Shown: piece after piece, positions 1 through 4,630 of the stretch
Position numbering within the stretch: position 1 is the stretch's first letter
Layout: every line of letters starts with the position of its first letter
Assembly: GCA_902474785.1 (NCBI GenBank)
Contig: CABRXB010000093.1
Location: 1 to 5,437 of the forward strand
From: an uncultured Eubacteriales bacterium
GTDB taxonomy: Bacteria > Bacillota > Clostridia > Oscillospirales > Feifaniaceae
Direction: 5' to 3'
Length of the DNA stretch: 5,437 bases
Notes under the pieces: model-generated
Database searches by the model: none
Told to the model about the DNA's origin: nothing
The model's input: only the letters and a program-made list of their open reading frames with translations
Translations under genes and position numbers: made by a program

Positions 1-61
1 CAAGAAAAGAGCTCTCAAACCCCGTTCTTGCGGTGGGAGGGAAAACGCGTCGCATTGCGGC

Positions 62-108
62 GAAAAGAAGATCTGCAAGGGGGAAAAGCGGTTGCAGATC
101 TTCTTTTC
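62..108. terminator. Perfect 17-bp hairpin, probable bidirectional terminator
   Basis: The arms 62-78 and 92-108 are exact reverse complements (17 bp) around a 13-nt purine-rich loop (79-91). Each arm starts with A-rich and ends with T-rich sequence, so on either strand the 3' arm finishes in CTTCTTTTC, a usable U-rich end. It lies beyond the first hairpin downstream of the BMP lipoprotein gene. It could be a back-up terminator for that leftward transcript or the terminator of a rightward gene beyond the left edge. The hairpin is read directly; its role is inference. Confidence 0.7.
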
Positions 109-154
109 AAAAAATGTCAGAAGGGAGAAGCCGGGATATCCCGGCTTCCCCCTT
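109..154 (-). terminator. Rho-independent terminator after the BMP lipoprotein gene
   Basis: A near-perfect palindrome spans 121-154: a 10-bp stem centred on position 137/138 (GAAGCCGGGA against TCCCGGCTTC), one A/C mismatch, then five further pairs (AAGGG with CCCTT). On the minus strand it begins 21 nt after the stop codon of the lipoprotein gene and is followed, six bases later, by a run of six U (positions 114 to 109). The U-run is slightly displaced from the stem, but stem strength and position make this the natural end of the xpt-BMP transcript. Confidence 0.75.
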
Positions 155-175
155 GAATTAAAACCGAAGGGGAGG

Positions 176-1465
176 TCAGCTGAGTTCAACGATGCCGTCG
201 ATGCGCAGATCGAAGTAGGGCGCGCTGCGGTAGACGGATTCGGCAAAGGCGCCGTCGACAATGGCTTCGTAGTCCTTGCCCTCATACAGAACGGCGCTGT
301 AGTCGCTGTTCATGGTGGAGGAATTGAAGGTGTGGCTTTGGATCTTTTCACCGCCGACGGTGAAGGTGTCGACATCGAAGATCTGCAAAGAACCGTCCTT
401 GATGGCGGCTTCGACCTCGGCGACCTTTTCAGCGGTGCCTTCGGCGCAGGAACTGCCCAGAGTGGAGATCATGTTGGCGCCGTCGGAGTAGCCGCGCGAC
501 CAGTCGACCTCGATCTCGTTTGCCTTGCCCTGCTGGGCCAGGCCCAGAGCGTAGGTGTAGTATGCAGCCCAGTTGTTCTGCGCGGAGGTCAAAATAGCAG
601 TGGGGGCGACGCTGAGCATGTCGATGTTGTAGCCCACGTAGTAGCAGACGGCGCCGTTGGCGACGGCGGCTTCGATGGCGGCGGGGCCGCCGGTGGAGTC
701 GGCGTGCTGGCTGATGAGGCAGCTCCCACGGGACAGCAGCGCCTCGGCAGCCTGCTGCTCGGCGGTGGCATCGGCCCAGGAGTTGGTGTAGGTGACGTCC
801 ATGCTGACGTTGTCGACGATAGACTTGACGCCCAGATAGAAGGCGGTGTAGCCCGAGACGACCTCGGCATAGGGATAGGCGCCGACATAGCCGATCTTGA
901 TGGTGCCGTCCTCGTTGTAGTTGGCGTCGGTCAAAACGCCCTCTTCGATCATCTCGGCAAGCTTCATGCCGCCCACGACGCCCGAGACATAGCGGGATTC
1001 AAAGGTGTGGGTGAAGAAGTTGTGAGTGTTGTCGTAGGGATCGACGCCGGCGGTGTCGCCGGTGGCGATCAAAAAGGTGACGTCGGGGCACTCGGAGGCG
1101 GCCAGCGTCATATAGCTCTGGTGGCCAAAGGAGTCGGAAATGATGACGTTGCAGCCCTGATCGACAAGGTCGATGGCGGCGCTGTAGCAGTTTTCGTTTT
1201 CGCCGATGTTGTACTTCCAGACGACCTGGCTGTTGTCGTTCCAGTCGATGCCAAGGGTTTCACAGGCGGTCTGAATGCCCTGCATGTGCGCAAAATCGTA
1301 GCCGATGCTCGCATCGTGGAGCAGGATAACGCCGACCTTCAGAGCGGCGGGCTGAGCATCGTCGTTGCCGTCGTCGCCTCCGGCGGGGTCGGAATCATTG
1401 TTGCAGCCGACGAAGACAAGAACCATTGTCAGCGCCAAGAGCAGTGCCAGAATTTTTTTCGCCAT
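176..1465 (-). CDS. BMP-family ABC transporter substrate-binding lipoprotein
   Basis: A 429-residue lipoprotein of the BMP/PnrA (TmpC, COG1744) family, the extracellular receptor of ABC importers, whose characterised members bind purine nucleosides. Residues 1-20 form a lipoprotein signal peptide (K3, K4, then a long hydrophobic core) ending in FVG-C21, a slightly atypical lipobox. An acidic Gly/Asp/Asn linker reaches to about residue 40. The type-1 periplasmic-binding-like fold starts at LKVGVILLH (42-50). Family-like segments follow: SRYVSGVVGGMKLAEM (about 157-172), KIGYVGAYPYAEVVSGY (190-206) and ISQHADSTGGPAAIEAA (251-267). Length is above the usual 330-380 residues, partly because of the linker and a longer C-terminus. 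It lies 90 nt downstream of xpt on the same strand, which favours a purine base or nucleoside as ligand; that is inference. No ATPase or permease gene follows before the terminators. An in-frame GTG at 1480 was rejected because it overlaps the ribosome binding site of the ATG at 1465. Confidence 0.9.
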   Translation of the reverse strand: MAKKILALLLALTMVLVFVGCNNDSDPAGGDDGNDDAQPAALKVGVILLHDASIGYDFAHMQGIQTACETLGIDWNDNSQVVWKYNIGENENCYSAAIDLVDQGCNVIISDSFGHQSYMTLAASECPDVTFLIATGDTAGVDPYDNTHNFFTHTFESRYVSGVVGGMKLAEMIEEGVLTDANYNEDGTIKIGYVGAYPYAEVVSGYTAFYLGVKSIVDNVSMDVTYTNSWADATAEQQAAEALLSRGSCLISQHADSTGGPAAIEAAVANGAVCYYVGYNIDMLSVAPTAILTSAQNNWAAYYTYALGLAQQGKANEIEVDWSRGYSDGANMISTLGSSCAEGTAEKVAEVEAAIKDGSLQIFDVDTFTVGGEKIQSHTFNSSTMNSDYSAVLYEGKDYEAIVDGAFAESVYRSAPYFDLRIDGIVELS

Positions 1466-1473
1466 GTTGAGTT

Positions 1474-1478
1474 CCTCC
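1474..1478 (-). promoter_or_regulatory. Ribosome binding site fixing the BMP lipoprotein start
   Basis: On the minus strand GGAGG lies 8 nt before the ATG at 1465, which is ideal spacing and leads directly into a canonical signal peptide (MAKKIL). The upstream in-frame GTG (1480-1478) overlaps this GGAGG and has no site of its own, so the ATG is the start. Confidence 0.85.
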
Positions 1479-1517
1479 ACTTTTTTGATATTGTTTTTGG
1501 GAAACGTTTTATCCGCA

Positions 1518-1534
1518 CACGGCGCATGGCCGTG
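1518..1534 (-). other. Intercistronic hairpin between xpt and the BMP gene
   Basis: CACGGC (1518-1523) pairs with GCCGTG (1529-1534) around a 5-nt loop in the spacer between the two genes. No U-run follows it on the minus strand, so it is not a classic terminator. It may stabilise or separate the two parts of the message. The bases after it (GATAAA, with a poor TTTCAC 18 nt earlier) would make only a weak internal promoter. The pairing is seen; any function is a guess. Confidence 0.35.
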
Positions 1535-1555
1535 AAACCGGCTTGTCGGTGGATG

Positions 1556-2128
1556 TCAGGCGAAGGTCACGCCAGTTTTTTCGTCCATGGCGGCGACAAC
1601 GGCCAGCGATTCGAGACGGATGCCGCGGCTTCGAACCAGCGCGCCGCCTTTTTGAAACCCCTTTTCAATGACGATGCCCGCCCCCACAAGCGTGGCGCCC
1701 GCCTGTTGCACAAGATCGGCCAGGCCGAGCAGCGCGGCGCCGTTTGCGAGAAAATCGTCGAGGAGCAGCACGCGGTCGTCCGGCCCTAAAAAGCGCTTTG
1801 AGACGATGATGTCATATTCCCTCCCGTGGGTGTAAGAGGTCACGCGAGACGTATAGACCTCGCCGGCGATGTTTTTGGTCTGCGTTTTTTTGGCAAATAC
1901 AACAGGCACGTCAAAGTGCTGGGCTGTGATGCAGGCGATGCCGATGCCGGAGGCTTCGATGGTCAAAATCTTGTTGACGCCGCAGCCTTCAAAGCGCCTT
2001 GCAAACTCCCGCCCGATTTCATTAAAAAGGGTAACATCCATTTGGTGGTTCAGAAAACTGTCCACTTTGAGAACGTTACCTTCCATGACAATGCCATCTT
2101 GTTGAATGCGGTTTTTTAAAAGCTGCAT
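1556..2128 (-). CDS. xpt: Xanthine phosphoribosyltransferase
   Basis: A 190-residue cytoplasmic enzyme that converts xanthine and PRPP to XMP and pyrophosphate, feeding salvaged xanthine into guanine nucleotide synthesis. It aligns from memory without gaps to Bacillus subtilis Xpt (194 residues) over most of its length. The N-terminal base-recognition segment LKVDSFLNHQ is at 20-29, with L20 and N27 at the xanthine-contact positions. The type-I phosphoribosyltransferase PRPP motif is LLLDDFLANG (121-130), with the ANGAA loop at 128-132. VIEKGFQ (153-159) has K156 at the base-contact position. The ATG at 2128 has a GGAGAGG site 7 nt upstream. It is the first gene of a leftward unit with the BMP lipoprotein, driven by the promoter at 2207-2235. 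Unlike the well-known B. subtilis xpt-pbuX operon, no purine riboswitch is visible upstream. The C-terminus is a few residues shorter than in Bacillus. No key residue is missing. Confidence 0.96.
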   Translation of the reverse strand: MQLLKNRIQQDGIVMEGNVLKVDSFLNHQMDVTLFNEIGREFARRFEGCGVNKILTIEASGIGIACITAQHFDVPVVFAKKTQTKNIAGEVYTSRVTSYTHGREYDIIVSKRFLGPDDRVLLLDDFLANGAALLGLADLVQQAGATLVGAGIVIEKGFQKGGALVRSRGIRLESLAVVAAMDEKTGVTFA

Positions 2129-2135
2129 TGGCTTT

Positions 2136-2142
2136 CCTCTCC
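2136..2142 (-). promoter_or_regulatory. Ribosome binding site of xpt
   Basis: GGAGAGG on the minus strand, 7 nt before the ATG at 2128. It lies only 8 nt downstream of the GC-rich leader hairpin at 2151-2165, so folding of that leader could affect ribosome access. Confidence 0.8.
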
Positions 2143-2149
2143 AAATTCA

Positions 2150-2179
2150 TGGCCGGTTGCCGGCCTGCAGCAACTGCCA
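2150..2179 (-). promoter_or_regulatory. xpt leader with two competing hairpins
   Basis: In the roughly 72-nt leader of xpt, GGCCGG and CCGGCC (2151-2165) form a perfect 6-bp stem with a CAA triloop. The same bases can instead take part in a longer structure: outer TGGC/GCCA (2150-2153 with 2176-2179) and inner GTTGC/GCAAC (2156-2160 with 2170-2174). The two folds exclude each other. Neither matches the purine riboswitch, and neither is followed by a U-tract. The pairings are seen directly; regulation through them is inference. Confidence 0.4.
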
Positions 2180-2206
2180 AACAAGATTTCAATTTTGTAC
2201 AACATT

Positions 2207-2235
2207 ATTGTAACGCAATTCCCCCTCCGATGCAA
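2207..2235 (-). promoter_or_regulatory. Sigma-A-type promoter of xpt
   Basis: On the minus strand TTGCAT (2235-2230) and TACAAT (2212-2207) are separated by exactly 17 nt; each hexamer is one or two bases off consensus. Transcription would begin near 2200, giving a leader of about 72 nt. The -35 overlaps a small palindrome (CGAT-GCA-ATCG, 2228-2238), and the start region holds the palindrome TTGTACAA (2195-2202). Either could be a repressor site, but neither is a recognised one. Confidence 0.75.
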
Positions 2236-2481
2236 TCGTCGAAACGCCCCAAAAGAGAGAAAAAACGACTGAATTGCCGAGCAAAAAGAGACAATATGCA
2301 CAAAAAAGGATGAAAAACTTCCAGCGCAGCAAGGCGAATGGTGCAAAAATGCAGATATTGGAAGCCGGGGGAGCGGCAGGGTCGCCTTGGGAAAACGAGC
2401 GGAGATGTGACAAAATTACAGCAAGGAGGGGCGCCGCGTCGGACTTGCGCAACAAGAGGCGGCTGGAAAACGCAGGCGCGC

Positions 2482-2505
2482 TGCTCGTCAAAAGGCGGAC
2501 GAGCA
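2482..2505. promoter_or_regulatory. Perfect 8-8-8 inverted repeat abutting the -35, likely operator
   Basis: TGCTCGTC (2482-2489) and GACGAGCA (2498-2505) are exact reverse complements separated by 8 nt, so half-site centres lie 16 bp apart, about one and a half helical turns. The right half ends at the base before the TTGACA box at 2506. Neither strand has a U-run after it, so a terminator is unlikely. The position suits a dimeric DNA-binding regulator acting on the hydrolase promoter. No regulator gene is in the window and I do not recognise the site. Confidence 0.55.
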
Positions 2506-2534
2506 TTGACAAAACGGTTTCTTTTCGGTAAGCT
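2506..2534 (+). promoter_or_regulatory. Promoter of the MBL-fold hydrolase gene
   Basis: A perfect TTGACA (2506-2511) is followed after 17 nt by TAAGCT (2529-2534), which keeps only the key T, A and final T of the -10 consensus. The strong -35 with a poor -10 fits a promoter that is regulated or needs help. Transcription would start near 2541, leaving a leader of about 50 nt before the ATG at 2593. Confidence 0.6.
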
Positions 2535-2540
2535 GAAACC
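2516..2540. promoter_or_regulatory. Second inverted repeat, across the -10 box
   Basis: GGTTTC (2516-2521) and GAAACC (2535-2540) are exact reverse complements with 13 nt between them. The pair starts in the promoter spacer and ends just beyond the -10, where a bound protein would block RNA polymerase. It differs in sequence from the repeat at 2482-2505, so two regulators, or one operator and one chance repeat, are possible. Confidence 0.4.
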
Positions 2541-2555
2541 CTAAAGTTGCAGAGA

Positions 2556-2572
2556 AAAGGGCGACGCCCTTT
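2556..2572 (+). other. 7-bp triloop hairpin in the hydrolase leader
   Basis: AAAGGGC (2556-2562) pairs perfectly with GCCCTTT (2566-2572) around a GAC loop, in the predicted 5' leader and 9 nt before the GAGGG ribosome binding site. It could protect the 5' end of the message or modulate translation. No U-tract follows, so it is not a terminator. Confidence 0.45.
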
Positions 2573-2581
2573 CGACAAAGA

Positions 2582-2586
2582 GAGGG
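2582..2586 (+). promoter_or_regulatory. Ribosome binding site of the hydrolase gene
   Basis: GAGGG lies 6 nt before the ATG at 2593. The alternative ATG at 2626 has GGAG at 2609-2612, but 13 nt away, which is long. The 2593 start also keeps the arginine-rich stretch before the membrane segment, as expected for a cytoplasmic N-terminus. Confidence 0.6.
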
Positions 2587-2592
2587 ATCGGG

Positions 2593-3729
2593 ATGCAGGA
2601 AACAAGAAGGAGACGGTGGAAAACCATGCTTCAAATCGCTTTGCTTTTTCTGGTGGTTGTGGCCTTGGGGCTGGTCGCATTTTTGCGCTTTTCGCCCGTG
2701 TTCGGCGCAAAGGCGAGCGATCAGGACAGGCAGGCATACAGCGCAAGGAGTTCGCTTTATGATGGAAAGATATTTTCCAATGAGCGCGAGGTGTCCGTCA
2801 TGCAGGAGGGCGCGCCACGAGAGGGCGAAACGGTCCTGGCACAAAAGGAAGCGACGCCAAAGGGGGAAATTCCCATGGAGTCGCCTGCGCCCATACCGGC
2901 GCAGGATTTGGCGCAAGAGCAGCTCACGGTCACCTGGCTGGGACACTCCTCGCTGCTTGTCCAGATGCACGGGATGAATGTGCTCATAGACCCCGTGTTC
3001 AGCCAGCGCACTTCGCCGGTGCGCTTCGCCGGGCCAAAGCGGTTCAGCGCGCCGCCCATCGACGCCGAGCACATGCCCGAGATCGACCTGCTTTTGCTCT
3101 CCCACGACCACTATGATCACATGGACATGGAGACCATTCTGGCGCTTGACGACAAGGTGGGGCAGTATGTTGTGCCGCTTGGTCTTGAAAACCACCTTGC
3201 GCGATGGGGGATAGATGGCGACAGGGTGCAGACCATGGCGTGGTGGGAGCAACTGGAGATCGACGGACTGACCATTGGCTGTACGCCCGCACAGCACTTT
3301 TCGGGCCGCGGACTGAACGACCGCTTTGAAACGCTGTGGGCCTCCTGGGTTCTCAAAGATGAACATCATCAGATCTTCGAAAGCGGCGACACGGGATACG
3401 GCCCCCACTTTCAGGAGATCTACGAGGTCTATGGCGCCTTTGACCTGGTCATGCTCGACTGTGCGCAATACAGCGTGCGCTGGGCGGCGGTTCACATGTT
3501 TCCGGAGCAGTCTTACACAGCGGCGCAGGAGCTGCACGCCTCGTATGTGATGCCGATACACTGGGCGACCGTCTCGATGTCGGATCACCCCTGGGACGAC
3601 CCGGCGCAGCGCATGGAGGCCGCGGCGCAGGGCGGGGACATCACGCTTGTGACCCCGCGCATGGGCCAGACCATGACGGCGGACGCCTTTGATCAGTTTC
3701 AAGAGCGTTGGTGGAAAGACATTCCTTAA
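2593..3729 (+). CDS. Membrane-anchored MBL-fold metal-dependent hydrolase (UlaG/NAPE-PLD-like)
   Basis: A 378-residue protein of the metallo-beta-lactamase superfamily, COG2220/PF12706 type, the group that includes N-acyl-phosphatidylethanolamine phospholipase D. Arginines 5-8 precede one membrane segment (about 13-31), so the catalytic domain should lie outside the cytoplasm. Residues 34-62 (SPVFGAK...YDGKIFSN) fit the pre-domain of bacterial NAPE-PLD-like proteins. An acidic, Ala/Pro/Gln-rich linker runs to about 110. The fold starts at LTVTWLGHSSLL (111-122), then LIDPVFSQR (131-139) and GPKRFSAPP (147-155). The metal site is complete: H171, H173, D175, H176 (HDHYDH), H235 (AQHFSGRG), D266 (SGDTGYG) and H323 (PIHW). 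HMFPEQ (301-306) is also typical of the group. The substrate of most bacterial members is unknown; a phospholipid-like substrate would fit the membrane anchor but is inference. It is transcribed alone from a promoter with two inverted repeats and ends in tandem TAA codons. Start uncertain between 2593 and 2626. Confidence 0.9.
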   Translation: MQETRRRRWKTMLQIALLFLVVVALGLVAFLRFSPVFGAKASDQDRQAYSARSSLYDGKIFSNEREVSVMQEGAPREGETVLAQKEATPKGEIPMESPAPIPAQDLAQEQLTVTWLGHSSLLVQMHGMNVLIDPVFSQRTSPVRFAGPKRFSAPPIDAEHMPEIDLLLLSHDHYDHMDMETILALDDKVGQYVVPLGLENHLARWGIDGDRVQTMAWWEQLEIDGLTIGCTPAQHFSGRGLNDRFETLWASWVLKDEHHQIFESGDTGYGPHFQEIYEVYGAFDLVMLDCAQYSVRWAAVHMFPEQSYTAAQELHASYVMPIHWATVSMSDHPWDDPAQRMEAAAQGGDITLVTPRMGQTMTADAFDQFQERWWKDIP

Positions 3730-4032
3730 TAAAAAACAGTAGAATAACCTGCCAATTCCAACGATAACTTTCACTTCACAAAACGCTGCAAAGCCGTATG
3801 AACACTTGGAGCACATGATTAACGAATGTAATAATCTTTATAACAGCACAAAATGGGAATATAACGCAAGGGGAAGTAGCAGAGGCAGAAATAACCTCAC
3901 TGCAAGTGGCTTTTAGAACATGTTTCAATATGGTCAGCAGAACCGGCGAAAAGCTTGATTTACAAGGGTTTCATCCTTTCGCTATAAGCACTTATGAGAA
4001 GATGAAAGACGATTTTCATCTCTATAAAAAAC
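3730..4032. other. AT-rich stretch with a possible relic reading frame
   Basis: This stretch averages about 40% G+C by hand count, well below the GC-rich genes on both sides, and carries no intact gene I recognise. A plus-strand frame is open from 3743 to a TAG at 3914-3916 (57 codons). It is hydrophilic and reads like protein, including AKPYEHLEHMINECNNLYN and KWEYNARGSSRGRNNLTASG. It has no start with a ribosome binding site, its first ATG (3815) leaving only 33 residues. The opposite strand is also open over much of the same span, which weakens the case. It may be the tail of a gene brought in and truncated, or plain intergenic DNA. I find no terminal inverted repeats or target duplication to call it a mobile element. 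Confidence 0.35.
3969..4021 (+). other. Mutually exclusive stems just before the terminator
   Basis: GATGAAA (4001-4007) can pair with TTTCATC upstream (3969-3975), closing a longer imperfect hairpin that also contains TTC/GAA and ATAA/TTAT pairs (3984-3995). It can instead pair with TTTCATC downstream (4014-4020); with one extra A-T pair that is a perfect 8-bp stem, 4000-4007 with 4014-4021, loop 6 nt. Both lie within 65 nt of the strong terminator. Such alternatives recall attenuators, but no gene follows on the plus strand, so they may be parts of a 3' end or a relic element. Confidence 0.35.
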
Positions 4033-4071
4033 ACAAAACCCCGGCACATGAAAAGTGTGCCGGGGTTTTGT
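4033..4071. terminator. Strong shared terminator, 16-bp perfect stem
   Basis: ACAAAACCCCGGCACA (4033-4048) and its exact reverse complement (4056-4071) enclose a 7-nt loop. On the minus strand the stem is followed by G and six U, making a classic intrinsic terminator for leftward transcripts, the only one visible after spmB. On the plus strand the 3' arm ends in GGGGTTTTGT without a longer U-run, so it should work less well but can still end the transcript of the hydrolase gene 300 nt upstream. Confidence 0.9.
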
Positions 4072-4630
4072 CCGCCTGTTGGAAGAGAAGAGGGGTTGTG
4101 CCGCGAAGAGCAGGCTGGCTCGGAAGGAGCAAGCGCAAGGGGGCATGCGGTCAGAGACGCCATTTGGGGACGCCTGAAGCGATTGCCGTGGGCAGAGGCG
4201 TTAAAAGGGCGTTTGAAGTCTCGACATGGGGAAGGCGACAAGGATGCAAGGTCCCGGCCGAGGAGCGCGCGCTGGCTGCAATATCGCCTCACGGCGAAAG
4301 GCAGAAGGTGTGAACCTTGCCGATGGGCCAATGGGGACAAAGAAAATCAGACATGCCGCACCGTGTCGAGGATGGCAGAGAGCCCGGGGGACGAGTGGCA
4401 GACGGGCAGTGGGCAGCCGGAGTAAATGTTCTTCAGACACAAAGCAGAGCGCGAAGCGTCAAGGTCGCATACGCCTCGCCAATCAAGGTAAGGCGCCTCA
4501 AGACAAAAAGCAGGGCGACCAAGGCGCGCTGGCGACGGAGAAAAGGGCAATTGTCATATTAGGGAAAGCCGGGGAACCCAATTGTCAAAACAGCAGCCGC
4601 AAGACAGGTTTTCTTTTTCGCTTTGACCCC
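4072..4630. other. GC-rich stretch without a convincing gene
   Basis: About 560 bases with gene-like G+C (63% over 4081-4140) lie between the strong terminator and spmB. No open frame has a proper start and ribosome binding site. The minus-strand frames that stay open are interrupted or arginine/proline/serine-rich: 4201-4440, 4347-4550 (TTG start at 4550, no site) and one of about 42 codons ending near 4438. The 4347-4550 frame ends in a plausible-looking stretch (KNIYSGCPLPVCHSSPG). Because the only leftward terminator comes after this region, it could be a decayed last gene of the spm operon or a long 3' untranslated tail. I recognise no RNA gene. CAATTGTCA occurs twice (4548-4556 and 4579-4587). 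Confidence 0.5.

Larger units (their letters stand above)
2129..2592. other. Divergent intergenic region between xpt and the hydrolase gene
   Basis: This 464-nt region holds the two diverging promoters and their leaders. The xpt side (2129-2300) is AT-rich, about 38% G+C over 2161-2220. The stretch 2301-2480 is more GC-rich and I see no gene, riboswitch or strong hairpin in it; the short open frames there have no matching start and ribosome binding site. The separate entries cover the promoters, inverted repeats and hairpins. Confidence 0.7.

Noticed and set aside
377..388. GAAGATCTGCAA inside the BMP gene, identical to 12 bases of the hairpin arm at 67-78
   Set aside because: About one 12-base repeat is expected by chance in a sequence of this length (5437 squared, halved, over 4 to the 12th), and the core AGATCT is itself a palindrome.
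1478..1480. Upstream GTG start for the BMP lipoprotein (MEELN extension)
   Set aside because: It overlaps the GGAGG site that serves the ATG at 1465 and would put acidic residues before the signal peptide.
92..1789. A 565-codon plus-strand open frame opposite the BMP gene and part of xpt
   Set aside because: It mirrors two well-supported genes on the other strand, has a repetitive Gly/Val/Asp/Ala composition typical of the antisense of GC-rich genes, and no ribosome binding site.
2423..2430. AAGGAGGG, resembling a ribosome binding site, in the divergent spacer
   Set aside because: No ATG, GTG or TTG follows at suitable distance with a credible reading frame.
2129..2500. Purine riboswitch upstream of xpt
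   Set aside because: By eye the conserved loop and junction sequences are absent on the minus strand; a covariance-model search would be decisive.
2626..2628. Alternative ATG for the hydrolase
   Set aside because: Its GGAG is 13 nt away and it would drop the arginines before the membrane segment. Not excluded, but less likely than 2593.
2488..3816. A 442-codon minus-strand frame opposite the hydrolase gene
   Set aside because: Arginine-, histidine- and leucine-rich antisense shadow of a gene with all its catalytic motifs; no promoter or ribosome binding site of its own.
3730..4071. Insertion sequence or miniature transposable element
   Set aside because: The inverted repeats found are nested hairpins, not terminal repeats at the borders of the AT-rich stretch, and no flanking target duplication was seen.
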